Shown here: positions 15,212-23,945 of the stretch, in pieces | Position numbering within the stretch: position 1 is the stretch's first letter | Layout: each line of letters begins with the position of its first letter | DNA from: CAZTAO01 sp964611645 | Lineage (GTDB): Bacteria > Armatimonadota > UBA5829 | NCBI GenBank assembly: GCA_964611645.1 | Contig: CAZTAO010000061.1 | Span: 1 to 28,514, forward strand | DNA length: 28,514 nucleotides | Direction of reading: 5' to 3' | Program-made: the position numbers and the translations under genes | Notes under the pieces: generated by a model | What the model was told of the DNA's origin: nothing | The model's input: the letters and a program-made list of their open reading frames with translations, nothing else | Database searches by the model: none

Positions 15212-15241
15212 ATTGTACCACATAGGGGAGTGGGAATCCAA
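15212..15241 (-). promoter_or_regulatory. Promoter of the CsoR-like gene
   Basis: On the minus strand: TTGGAT (15241-15236), 18-nt spacer, TACAAT (15217-15212), about 30 bases upstream of the ATG. It is back to back with the promoter of the HEPN gene. Confidence 0.6.
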
Positions 15242-15270
15242 GCGTATTTCTTGACATTTGTACATTCCTC

Positions 15271-15299
15271 TTGACCTTCCATCTCCACGGTAGTACAAT
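15271..15299 (+). promoter_or_regulatory. Promoter of the HEPN-ATPase operon
   Basis: TTGACC (15271-15276), 17-nt spacer, TACAAT (15294-15299). A second TTGACA lies at 15251-15256. Transcription should begin near 15306, leaving a leader of about 70 bases before the ATG at 15376. Confidence 0.7.
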
Positions 15300-15375
15300 T
15301 CACGCATCCGTATACAGCAGAAGGCCACAGTGTCATCGGCTGGGTTCGGCTAAAGCCAAGTGCAGGAGATTGCCA

Positions 15376-16173
15376 ATGCCGGATTCCGTAGTCCCCTACG
15401 AGGACGATAATGTCCGCGCCTACCGGCTAATGCTCAGGATAGAGGTCGCTCTTAGGGAATTGGTCAGCCAGGCCTATGAGCAGAAGTACGACAGAAACTG
15501 GCAGAAAAGCCTCCCTGGTCCCTTTCTGTCCAAGATCAGAGAAAGCCAGAGGCAGGAGAACCAGCCGCGTTTTGGCTTTGCCCGTCTCGGTCCTCTCTAC
15601 TACCTTACGTTTGGTGAACTATGCGAGCTTCTGAGGCAGTCGACAGGGGGAAATGCGGTCGCATTGCTGGGCGGAGAGTCCTTCGTCGCCCAACTCGATG
15701 CGCTATTTGGTCCTCGCAATGCGGTTGCGCACGGCCGTCCGGTGCCAGCATCTGCTATGGCTCTCATTGAGGGCCTGTACCTCCAGATGGAGACTGCCCT
15801 TACTGAGGAGGGGCTGTCTCATCTTGTGTGTAGTCCATCTATTGGCGTCTTTCCAGAGGAGACTAGGCCAGTCTTGGCCGCTTGGCTCCACGAAGCAGAC
15901 TTGGCTTTCTCACGGCTTGATAGGGAGTGCCCAGTTGAACCATTGTACCGGACGTGCGGACGACAGTTCTGGTGGGGAGAAACCGAGTTGGCCGGTTTCG
16001 ATTGCCAAGTAGTGGACGCTGCCGCCAAAGCCATTGATGGATACAATGCTTTGCCCAAAGGCTTGGGCTCGGCGATTGATCGTCAGCATTACCTGATGGA
16101 TCAAGACTGTAGGAACAAACTGGCCCTTGCCTATGCTGCATTGGGTCAGGAGGAGGTCTCCCGTGGCGATTGA
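15376..16173 (+). CDS. Swt1-like HEPN-domain protein, putative RNase toxin/effector
   Basis: A 265-aa protein whose N-terminal half resembles the Swt1-type HEPN domain: a helical start (AYRLMLRIEVALRELVSQAY), the LYYLTFGELCELL segment, and GPRNAVAHGRP, in which R114-N115-x3-H119 is the R-x4-H motif used for RNA cleavage in HEPN nucleases. The C-terminal half (residues about 140-265) is not recognised. ATG at 15376 is chosen for AGGAG at 15364-15368; the frame upstream to 15271 covers the promoter. The stop overlaps the ATPase start by 11 bases, so the two are translationally coupled. HEPN-ATPase pairs often act in phage defence or as toxin systems; that role is inferred here. Base composition by eye is less GC-rich than neighbouring genes, consistent with transfer. 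Confidence 0.75.
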   Translation: MPDSVVPYEDDNVRAYRLMLRIEVALRELVSQAYEQKYDRNWQKSLPGPFLSKIRESQRQENQPRFGFARLGPLYYLTFGELCELLRQSTGGNAVALLGGESFVAQLDALFGPRNAVAHGRPVPASAMALIEGLYLQMETALTEEGLSHLVCSPSIGVFPEETRPVLAAWLHEADLAFSRLDRECPVEPLYRTCGRQFWWGETELAGFDCQVVDAAAKAIDGYNALPKGLGSAIDRQHYLMDQDCRNKLALAYAALGQEEVSRGD

Positions 16174-18484
16174 TACAAGAGTCAAACTTCCGCCGAATCC
16201 CTATATCTTCGAGCCACAGAGAGGTATGGCTAGGCTGCCCGGGCGCAAAACCGAACTGGCGGAGATAGAGTATTATCTGGAACTGACAGCATCAGGACAG
16301 AGCGCCCACATTGCACTCACCGGAGATAGGGGGGTCGGAAAGACCAGTGTCCTGAACACTGCGGAGATCATTGCGCGAGACCATGGGCTGCTCCCCATCC
16401 GACTCGATCTGAATGAGGACTACACACGCTCTCCAGGTATGTTCTGGTATCAGTTCTACTCGGCTCTCCTAGAATGCCTTACATCTGCTGGAGCTTGGCA
16501 AGGAACGAACAGTCCAATATGCACTGCGCTGTTTGAGATGCTTTGCGGGGTAGTGCCCAAGACGTCGGACATGGCTGATCTCAGGTTTCCCTATGTGATT
16601 GCTCGCCACCACAGCAATCTCGACGGACTCGTCTGTCCAGATGCGTGGATTGTAGGTGATCTGGGTCGATCAGTACTAGAGATATCGCGGCTATCGCCGC
16701 CGAAGAATGGGCTGGTTGTGCTAATAGATGAAGCTGACTGTCTCAAGGCGAATTTGCCTCTCCTCCAAGACTTGCGCAACGTGTTTCAGAGACTGCCGCA
16801 TTGCGCACTGATTCTTGCCGGGACTAACGACGTATTCCCGGCGATATCGGAAGTCTTCTCGCCGGTGCCGCGTCAGTTCCATAGAGTCATGGTTGCACCG
16901 TTTGCGAACTGGGGTGATACCGCTGACCTCGTCATGGATGTGCTGATTTCCGCTGAGCATCAGCGGGTAAGTCCCCGTCTCAGCACTGTGCTGGACCTCC
17001 ACCATTTGTGCATGGGTGATCCCAATGAGCTTCAGTTGTACTGTCACATAATGTACAAGCTGGTGGAGGAAGGAGTGTGTGATCGGATGTCTCTGCATCC
17101 GACAGTATTCAAGAGAGTGTGTGCCGCCTACCGGTCTCATACCGAGGATGACCTTGCCCCCGTGCTGACAGCGATTGAGAAGCTTCCAGACAGGCTGCTA
17201 TATGAAGCGCCGTGGTTGCGCTGGAGGACTCTAAGTCGTCTAGAGATCATAGACGTGACTCTCTTCGAAGGAGAGTTACGAAGCGGAGAGACCGTCGAAG
17301 CGACAACTGCGGAGCAGACTGCCTGTGACATCACCGCTGGCTTCACTGAACTTGCTGAGATGGGTATTACCGTAGACGGGGAGTCTCTGCGGTTGAAAGG
17401 TGCCCAATTGACTGCCGGTTTCTGGAAGTCCCAAGTGGAGGTGGCTAAGGGCAAACGGGTGTTCTGGTTCGATGGGAAGCTGTCAGATGCATTTTATTTT
17501 ACGCTAATGGACTGGCTGTGCTCATGCGAATCCTGTGACCCGGTGGCGTTCGAGCAAGCGCCGCCACCGGAAACCAACGATCTAGAGAGACTACGACGCG
17601 GCGAGACCCCCATCGAGCCAGAAACGACATACGTTTATCAGCTTATGCGTCGTACCTCCAGGCTGAGGGAATCTGGATGCACTAACGGTTGCGATGTGGT
17701 GGTAGAGTTTTCCCATCATGGCCAGAAGTCCTATGCATCTTTCGCTGGCTGCGTGGGAGTTCCCGAAGATGAGTCTGTCAAGACGATACAGGAGCGTCTG
17801 CATGGCGTAGCCGAGGTGCTTCTGGCACGTGGGCTGAGGGCTGACGTAGTCTGTTCTTCCACCTGGGTTGCGCCTACCAATATGGAAGTTCACAGATTGG
17901 CTCGCCTAGCCGACGCTTCCGTTCCCGCAGAAGAGTTCGGGAAAGACCCATTCCTTGAGGGGGTCGAAGCCTTCAAGTGTGGCGACACGGATGAAGCCTG
18001 CGCGGCGTTTGAGAGAATCCTTGCTGACCGAAATGACCCCGAAGACGACAACGATCTCGAAGTCCGCAACGCCCTGTGCTACTGTCGCATCCTTCAGGGG
18101 GAGTCCGTGTTAGCGAGAACTAGCTACGAGGAAGTGGCCGAAGATCGACTGCCGCCAGTGCAGCGACACAACTACGGCATATCGCTCGTACTAACAGGGG
18201 AGCGTGAACGAGGCGTTGCTCAGCTCAAAAAGGCAATCGACCAGGTAGCTGGAGAAATCGCACGTTCCTCGGAGGACCAATCAGAAGAGGACGAGACTGT
18301 GTGCATGGCTGTCCTTGCTCTTGATTGTGGCTCAGTGACATCGGTAGAGGTTCTACCCTGTCGGGCTGCTGCTCTGATGAATCTTAACCGTCTCGGCGAA
18401 ATTGACGCTGAGGAATTGCAGTGCTCGCTGCTGGCGATGTACCCTGGGGACAAGTGGGAATGGCTGCGCGAGGTGTGCGTCTAG
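16163..18484 (+). CDS. P-loop (AAA/STAND-like) ATPase paired with the HEPN protein
   Basis: A 773-aa protein from GTG at 16163 with AGGAGG at 16150-16155. An ORC/Cdc6-like AAA module is at the N-terminus: LPGRKTELAEIEYYL before it, Walker A GDRGVGKTS (54-62), Walker B VVLIDEAD with D189-E190, and sensor-1-like LILAGTND. A winged-helix-like segment probably follows. The middle region (residues about 430-580) is unrecognised, and the last 190 residues (CAAFERILADRNDPEDDNDLEVRNALCYCRIL and on) look like TPR helices. No transmembrane segment or signal peptide is seen. It overlaps the HEPN gene by 11 bases. In related systems such an ATPase senses a trigger and controls the effector; here that is inference. 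Its stop is three bases from the convergent sigma-factor stop. Confidence 0.82.
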   Translation: MAIDTRVKLPPNPYIFEPQRGMARLPGRKTELAEIEYYLELTASGQSAHIALTGDRGVGKTSVLNTAEIIARDHGLLPIRLDLNEDYTRSPGMFWYQFYSALLECLTSAGAWQGTNSPICTALFEMLCGVVPKTSDMADLRFPYVIARHHSNLDGLVCPDAWIVGDLGRSVLEISRLSPPKNGLVVLIDEADCLKANLPLLQDLRNVFQRLPHCALILAGTNDVFPAISEVFSPVPRQFHRVMVAPFANWGDTADLVMDVLISAEHQRVSPRLSTVLDLHHLCMGDPNELQLYCHIMYKLVEEGVCDRMSLHPTVFKRVCAAYRSHTEDDLAPVLTAIEKLPDRLLYEAPWLRWRTLSRLEIIDVTLFEGELRSGETVEATTAEQTACDITAGFTELAEMGITVDGESLRLKGAQLTAGFWKSQVEVAKGKRVFWFDGKLSDAFYFTLMDWLCSCESCDPVAFEQAPPPETNDLERLRRGETPIEPETTYVYQLMRRTSRLRESGCTNGCDVVVEFSHHGQKSYASFAGCVGVPEDESVKTIQERLHGVAEVLLARGLRADVVCSSTWVAPTNMEVHRLARLADASVPAEEFGKDPFLEGVEAFKCGDTDEACAAFERILADRNDPEDDNDLEVRNALCYCRILQGESVLARTSYEEVAEDRLPPVQRHNYGISLVLTGERERGVAQLKKAIDQVAGEIARSSEDQSEEDETVCMAVLALDCGSVTSVEVLPCRAAALMNLNRLGEIDAEELQCSLLAMYPGDKWEWLREVCV

Positions 18485-18487
18485 CGC

Positions 18488-19033
18488 CTACTCCCTCTTG
18501 AAGTCCTCGAGGTAAGGCCCGAGCTTTTCTCGGAGCATTCCTCTGGCGCGGGCTATCCTGGTGCGGACAACGTCTATGTGCAGTTCCGTCACGTCCGCAA
18601 TCTCCTGATACGACAGCCCGTGAATGTCGCGCAGCACCATCGGCGTGCGGTAGTCCGGGTTGAGGGACGCGATGGCCTTTTCTATCTGCTCCCGGAGTTC
18701 CGTTCGGCTCAGGGCGGTGTGAGGGGTGGCGGGGGCTGAGTCCGGGTGGATCAGGGACATGCCGATCGGTTCATCGACGAAACTGTCCAGCGATGCTCCC
18801 TCGTGGTCTTGCCGACGGGCCTTCTCCCTGAATCTGTTCCGGCACTTGTTGACCGCGATCCTGCAAAGCCAGGTGTACACGGACGACTCCCCGCGAAAAG
18901 ACGCAAACGCGCGATACGCCGAGACAAACGTGTCCTGCGTAATATCCGCCGCGTCATCCGGGTTGCTCACCAGCCGTCGAATCAGGCTATATATGGGCTT
19001 TTCGTACTGTTCGACAACGTCGTCGAAGTTCAT
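18488..19033 (-). CDS. RNA polymerase ECF-type sigma-70 factor
   Basis: A 181-aa sigma factor. Region 2 is NPDDAADITQDTFVSAYRAFASF and YTWLCRIAVNKCRNRFR, and region 4 is LNPDYRTPMVLRDIHGLSYQEIADV with a helix-turn-helix ending VRTRIARARGMLREKL. A linker of about 40 residues separates them. It directs RNA polymerase to a specific promoter set in the cytoplasm. No anti-sigma gene is adjacent, unlike the second sigma factor in this window. It lies downstream of the TamB-like gene on the same strand but has its own promoter at 19086-19113. The ribosome site before ATG 19033 is weak (GGCACGAC). Confidence 0.92.
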   Translation of the reverse strand: MNFDDVVEQYEKPIYSLIRRLVSNPDDAADITQDTFVSAYRAFASFRGESSVYTWLCRIAVNKCRNRFREKARRQDHEGASLDSFVDEPIGMSLIHPDSAPATPHTALSRTELREQIEKAIASLNPDYRTPMVLRDIHGLSYQEIADVTELHIDVVRTRIARARGMLREKLGPYLEDFKRE

Positions 19034-19085
19034 GTCGTGCCAATCAATTGAGTTACCCTGTTCCCCGCAACAGCGGAGCCATGAA

Positions 19086-19113
19086 ATTCTACCACTACCT
19101 ACGTTAGACGCAA
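19086..19113 (-). promoter_or_regulatory. Promoter of the minus-strand ECF sigma gene
   Basis: On the minus strand: TTGCGT (19113-19108), 16-nt spacer, TAGAAT (19091-19086), giving a leader of about 45 bases before the start codon at 19033. Confidence 0.55.
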
Positions 19114-19128
19114 CCCCCTATACGAATG

Positions 19129-19160
19129 TTGCCGTTCGGAGCGCCAACTCCGGACGGCAA
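19129..19160. other. Strong hairpin between TamB-like and sigma genes
   Basis: Arms TTGCCGTTCGGAG (19129-19141) and CTCCGGACGGCAA (19148-19160), 13 bp with one imperfect pair and a 6-nt loop. No T-tract follows on the minus strand. It lies 33 bases after the TamB-like stop codon, so it may block or stabilise the end of that transcript. Confidence 0.6.
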
Positions 19161-19192
19161 ATGGGGCAGACTTCGCCTGGATGGCGAGTTTA

Positions 19193-22100
19193 CTAGAATC
19201 TCCTGGTAATCGTAAAGTCTGCGGAGTAGTTCTGCTGGCTGTCCATTCCTATGCTCAGTTCGTATATGCCTTTGAGCTTGTAGCTGAGACGGGCTTCGTA
19301 GCTCACCGGATTGGCGGAGCCGGTCTGGCTGGACAACCTCTGGTAGTATGAGCCGTAGAAGTTGCCGAACAGGCGTCTTTCCAGGAACATGGTGGTTGAT
19401 TCCGTCCGGCTGTAGTCTACATAGAACTGCTCGAACCCCAGTTGGTCCACGAATATGTCCTCGATCGGGGCCAGGAGAGCGCTGGTGCCCACGGCGGTCA
19501 GCACGTTCCCCAGTTCGTTTTTGAGCTGGCCCTCTCCCTGGTTCAGCAGTCCTCCCACGTGCCCCATCGAAGCCAGAATCTGCTCTTTGCTCAGACCCTC
19601 GGGGTCCGAAGAAAGCGATATGTTCATATTGGCAATAGGGCCGGTGGCGACCATTGTGATTAGGTATCTCTCTCTCTGGCCGAACTGGTTCTGGGCTGTC
19701 ACGTGGCCGGTGGCTGTCAGATTGACTTTCAGGTCCGGCTGCTCCGGAGGCGAATACTTCACGGTGACCGTCCCGCCCGGCGAGACCCTCATTCGAGTCC
19801 CCGCCAGCCCCATCTGTCCCTGGGCGATCCGGATGTTCATGTTGAGATCCGGTTTCGAGAGTCTCCCACCCAGGGTTCCTCCGCCCACAGCCAGAATATC
19901 CATCGCCGGGGGTTTGACCCGCACGTTGTTACCGAGGTTCAGACTCAGTGCGAATGTCGGGTCGATCGGGGGGATGGAGGGTCTCGTCTTGGGCATTTCC
20001 TCCGGCAGCGCAAAGCTTATGTTCGCGTTGGAGACCGTCACGCCGGATGGCTTGCCCTCGACCTTCGCATCCTCGATCCTTGGAGCTCTCACGTTGCCCT
20101 TCACGGCTACTCCCGCGTCCACCTGGAATGAGACGTCGTCCTTGAAGCCCAGCAGGTTCTTTTCGGCTGCGCGGAACTTGTCCGCTACCAGCAGCATATC
20201 GATGTCGCCAAGAGTGGACTTGCCTACCGACACATACCCACCCGGCTCAATATACAGCCTGCCGCCGTCGCGGTTCTTGCCGGTGAAGACAGAAGCTATG
20301 TCGAACTTGTTGACCTTGATCTTGTCGCCCTCGAAGCCCAGATCCATATTGATGCCGGTGAACTCGTTCAGGAAGTTCTTCAAGACCACTGCGCCATCGG
20401 AGACTCTCAGGTATCCGCCCAACTGCGGATTCACGGTGGTGCCTCCGAGGTCGACCTGCCCGGCGATTGTGGCCTGGGTCTTGGGGCCGTTGATATACGG
20501 GGAGGGGCTGTCCTTGAGGGAAACAACCTGCTCCTTGATGTTGGCCGAGAGCGCGAGCTGCCGGTCGGATGGCACCGTCATGGCAGTCCAATCCCAGGGG
20601 ATCGTGCCTGTCGCCGAAGCCTGGTGCCCGCCCGCCGATACCAGAATGCCGTTGGACAGGTCTATGGTGTCGCCCTTGAGCTTGATGTTGGATGCCCGGA
20701 CTCCATCGAGCTTAATGCCAAAGACCTCCGGGGTCACTATCTCAAGCGACCCGTTGATCTCCGGGGACTTGACGTCGCCCTGCACGAGGATTTCCGCTGC
20801 CACCAGACCTCCCAGGGTTTTGTCGCCGACCCTGGTCCGGAACCTCGACAGGTCCAGGTTCATCAGCGAGAGGCCGCTCTTGGTCTTGCCGTTGTCATAG
20901 AGCGGTGCGCCCCATGCCTGGATGTTCAGGTCTTCGGCCGTGGCGACGAGGCTGTCCAGATTGACGACGCCACCCTTGGAGTGCGCCTCGCCGGTAATCA
21001 TATCTATGTTGAACGTGTCTATCCCGAGGTTCTGCGCGGTGAAGTTCAGGCTGCCTTCGGGCGCTGAGAGCTTTCCGGTGACGTCCGCCGTACCGCTGAG
21101 GATTCCTCCGTTCAGACGAGGCACGTTGATCAGGGCCTTGCGCATCGGCTGGGCCTCTTCTTTGCTCAGGTAGGGACTCGAGAGCAGCATCTCCCACACG
21201 TCGCCGATGTTGACCTTGCTGAACTTGCCGTAAGCGCCTTCCAGGAGTTGGGTCTTGGGGTCGAGCGAGGCCAGATTAACATCGTAGTTCTGTTCTCCTC
21301 GCCTCAGTTCAAGCTTCGTCTTCCCCAGCTTATTCTCCGAGAACTGGGTCTCAAAGCGCATCATATCAAACTGCTTGCCGTTGATGGAGAGTTCGTCGGC
21401 TTCGCCGCTCACGTACGCCGACGGGTTGTCCCATTTCCCCGCCACCGTCCCCAGTGCCTGGCAGGTGCCGAGTATGTTCACATACCCGCCGATTCTGTCC
21501 TGTACGCTCGCGAAATCGAAGTCCGAGAGCAGGAACTTGAGGTTCAGATCCTGCGTGTCTATGCCTACCGCGCCGTCGAAGCTGAGCGCAGTCTCCTCCA
21601 TCTTCAACTGCGCGCGCTCGATATCGACCTTGTCATTCTTGATCGTGAACTTGGCGATACCGGAGTCGATGGCGTATCCCATTGCCGCCGCATCCGAGAT
21701 CTCAATATCGGCCGATCCATCCAGTCCCTGCAGCGGCAGCTTGCTCTTTTCCTTCGGAAGGACGATCCCTTTTGCGATGACTTTGCCGTCTATATTGCAC
21801 TCGACGTCCACCTTCTGATCCAGCATCGTCAGGATGTCCGTCAGGCTCAGGCGCTTCACATCCGCCGCGACCTCGAACTCGACCCGCTTAAGATTGGCCA
21901 AGGAGACTTTTCCGGTGAACTTGGCTTCACCCGGGTACTTTCGGACAATGCTTTCATTGACTGTCACCGCGCGCTTGTTGCCTTCCAGCATCACCCTCAG
22001 GTAGTCGGCATTGTAGGTCTTGTACTTCCCTGCAAACATCTCCGCGGTTCCGCTGAATGATGGGTCTGTGGGCTTGCCGGAGACTTTCCCCGACACGAAC

Positions 22101-23842
22101 CCTGTCCCACGGACGCCGCTTACCCCCAATATCTCGAACACTCTCCCGAAGGAGACCTTCTGGGCTTCTACGTCGATGTTCATGCTTGTGAGAGCTTTGG
22201 CCCCAAGGCTCAGGTGCCGGATGTCGTAGTTGACTCTGCCCTGCGCTGATATCCGTCCGCCCGCGACTCCCTGAATCTGCAAAGCCCGGATGTCGAGCAT
22301 CTTTCGATTCAGCGCCATCTGGCCGGAGACCCTGCCCAGCGAAACATTACGTACCCTGCCGTTGTCCAGCGCAAGGTTGATTATGGTTACGGGGTTCTCT
22401 GCGGTTCCATGGGCCTCGAAGCTCACCGAGGCGATCCCTGAAACTGCCGGCGAATCCTTGGGCAGCCGAATACCGGCCAGCCTGAAGCCATCCACCCTGC
22501 CGGTCACATTGAAGCTTGGTTTCCCCTTTAGCGACACTCGGCCCGTGAGCTGGAAATACGCCCCCAGCGCGTTGCCCCGCATCGAGGTCAGGTTCACTGT
22601 CCCATCTCGGAACTCGGCCTGCAGCTTCAGGTTCTCGATGCCGTAACCCCGCGCCATTACTTTCGGTATGGACATCTCTGCCGATATCCATGGGTTCTTT
22701 GCGCTTCCCGTGATTCTGGCGCTGGTCTGGCTCAACCCCAACACCCTCATCCCAGCTGCCTGTTTGGAAAGCCCCGCAAGGCGCACCAGCCGGTCTATGT
22801 TGAGGTTGTTTGAGACTACTGCAAGGTCCAGTGTCGGGTCTTTTGGGTTGGATACCGTGCCGGTTATCTGCGCCTCGCCGCCGTCGATCTTGGCTACAAG
22901 GTCTACCATCGCGTCTTTTCCACCGGTCACCACCTTGCCGCTAACGTCTACGCGCTCCACTCCCCGCTCAGGGACCGACGCCCAGACATCATTCAGAGTC
23001 ACTGCCGCAGCGAAGCGGTTCTCCAGGGGCTTGGTGTCCGGCTTGTACTCCATACCGGCCACGACATCTATCGTCCCGCCAAGAGATCGCGGGGCATTGG
23101 GCACTTTGGCGTAGGTGATCCAGAAATCAGCAGGCAGCTTTGCGGCATTCACGTCCGCGCGAATGATGCGGGTGTCTTGGTCGTAGTAACCCGTCACGAG
23201 GGCCTGCTGCATGCCGTCGCCGGTAACCTTGGCGGCAAAACCGGCAAAGGGGGCATCAGCCGCGTCGACATCCATATTCGCCGCGACCCTCAGCCATTGT
23301 CCCGGTTCCCCAACTTTTCCGGACATATCCAGGAAGACAACCTTGGCGTCCCTCACAGACGCCTTGCCGGTGAAGTTGGGGCCTTTGGTCTTTCTTGTGA
23401 TCTTGAGGATGTCCAGTATGTTGATCTTGCCGTCGGGGCGCCGCACCAGCCGCACCGACGGGGATTGCACGTCCACCCGCGATATCGCTCCCCCGGCTTT
23501 CCCCGCCATCAGACCCGCGAGGTCGTAGTCCAAGGTCACTCGCTTGAGGGCCAGCATTGGCTTGTTGAGGTTGCCGTCGACATCGGCTATGCGGAGGTTG
23601 TATGCGTCAAGGCTGCCGAGGGGAAACACGCGGAGGATATCCACCGAAACCTTGCGCTGCAGCACCATCTCCCCCAGCTCTGTTGCGATGGCTTCGGGGT
23701 TGGCGAGGACGCGGTTGATCTCCGAGGTGACATACATCACGCTCATCATCGCCAACGCGACGAGAGGCGCTACTAGCACTATCAGATTAAGTAGTCTAGC
23801 CCAGGCCGGCAACCGGATCTGAGTCGTCGCAATGGCGCGCAT
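19193..23842 (-). CDS. TamB-like (DUF490) translocation and assembly module protein
   Basis: About 1549 aa, read from ATG 23842, which has GGGTAGGT just upstream; GTG 23869 in frame is an alternative without a good ribosome site. A single transmembrane helix (LLNLIVLVAPLVALAMM) lies near the N-terminus; the rest is a very long run of beta strands of AsmA/TamB type, with many repeats of the form G-x-V-x-L-x-G. The C-terminal 250 residues hold the TamB domain (YLITMVATGPIANMNISLSSDPEGLSKEQILASM) and end in an amphipathic RRF. Such proteins span the periplasm from the inner membrane and carry phospholipids or help outer-membrane protein assembly. This implies an outer membrane. lipB lies directly upstream. 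No BamA/TamA partner is in the window. Confidence 0.9.
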   Translation of the reverse strand: MRAIATTQIRLPAWARLLNLIVLVAPLVALAMMSVMYVTSEINRVLANPEAIATELGEMVLQRKVSVDILRVFPLGSLDAYNLRIADVDGNLNKPMLALKRVTLDYDLAGLMAGKAGGAISRVDVQSPSVRLVRRPDGKINILDILKITRKTKGPNFTGKASVRDAKVVFLDMSGKVGEPGQWLRVAANMDVDAADAPFAGFAAKVTGDGMQQALVTGYYDQDTRIIRADVNAAKLPADFWITYAKVPNAPRSLGGTIDVVAGMEYKPDTKPLENRFAAAVTLNDVWASVPERGVERVDVSGKVVTGGKDAMVDLVAKIDGGEAQITGTVSNPKDPTLDLAVVSNNLNIDRLVRLAGLSKQAAGMRVLGLSQTSARITGSAKNPWISAEMSIPKVMARGYGIENLKLQAEFRDGTVNLTSMRGNALGAYFQLTGRVSLKGKPSFNVTGRVDGFRLAGIRLPKDSPAVSGIASVSFEAHGTAENPVTIINLALDNGRVRNVSLGRVSGQMALNRKMLDIRALQIQGVAGGRISAQGRVNYDIRHLSLGAKALTSMNIDVEAQKVSFGRVFEILGVSGVRGTGFVSGKVSGKPTDPSFSGTAEMFAGKYKTYNADYLRVMLEGNKRAVTVNESIVRKYPGEAKFTGKVSLANLKRVEFEVAADVKRLSLTDILTMLDQKVDVECNIDGKVIAKGIVLPKEKSKLPLQGLDGSADIEISDAAAMGYAIDSGIAKFTIKNDKVDIERAQLKMEETALSFDGAVGIDTQDLNLKFLLSDFDFASVQDRIGGYVNILGTCQALGTVAGKWDNPSAYVSGEADELSINGKQFDMMRFETQFSENKLGKTKLELRRGEQNYDVNLASLDPKTQLLEGAYGKFSKVNIGDVWEMLLSSPYLSKEEAQPMRKALINVPRLNGGILSGTADVTGKLSAPEGSLNFTAQNLGIDTFNIDMITGEAHSKGGVVNLDSLVATAEDLNIQAWGAPLYDNGKTKSGLSLMNLDLSRFRTRVGDKTLGGLVAAEILVQGDVKSPEINGSLEIVTPEVFGIKLDGVRASNIKLKGDTIDLSNGILVSAGGHQASATGTIPWDWTAMTVPSDRQLALSANIKEQVVSLKDSPSPYINGPKTQATIAGQVDLGGTTVNPQLGGYLRVSDGAVVLKNFLNEFTGINMDLGFEGDKIKVNKFDIASVFTGKNRDGGRLYIEPGGYVSVGKSTLGDIDMLLVADKFRAAEKNLLGFKDDVSFQVDAGVAVKGNVRAPRIEDAKVEGKPSGVTVSNANISFALPEEMPKTRPSIPPIDPTFALSLNLGNNVRVKPPAMDILAVGGGTLGGRLSKPDLNMNIRIAQGQMGLAGTRMRVSPGGTVTVKYSPPEQPDLKVNLTATGHVTAQNQFGQRERYLITMVATGPIANMNISLSSDPEGLSKEQILASMGHVGGLLNQGEGQLKNELGNVLTAVGTSALLAPIEDIFVDQLGFEQFYVDYSRTESTTMFLERRLFGNFYGSYYQRLSSQTGSANPVSYEARLSYKLKGIYELSIGMDSQQNYSADFTITRRF

Positions 23843-23904
23843 ATACCTACCCGCAAGCGATGACCACACGCGGTGTCAACTCGCTATATTACCTGCAGTC
23901 TCTT

Positions 23905-23931
23905 ATATATACTATGTACTGACGTATATAT
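23905..23931. other. AT-rich inverted repeat in lipB/TamB gap
   Basis: ATATATAC (23905-23912) and GTATATAT (23924-23931) with an 11-nt spacer, in the 103-base gap between lipB and the TamB-like gene. The AT-rich stretch is a likely place for the TamB promoter, but no clear -35/-10 pair can be fixed. Confidence 0.45.
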
Positions 23932-23945
23932 CCTGCGAGTTTGCC

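Noticed and set aside
15183..15257. N-terminal extension of the CsoR-like protein
   Set aside because: It spans the likely promoter and is not part of the family's N-terminus; GGAG at 15194-15191 supports the ATG at 15182.
15271..15375. N-terminal extension of the HEPN protein
   Set aside because: The extension spans the -35 and -10 boxes at 15271-15299; AGGAG at 15364-15368 supports the ATG at 15376.
19455..20900. 481-aa plus-strand frame opposite the TamB-like gene
   Set aside because: Serine/proline-rich antisense shadow of a strongly patterned beta-repeat protein, without promoter or family signal.
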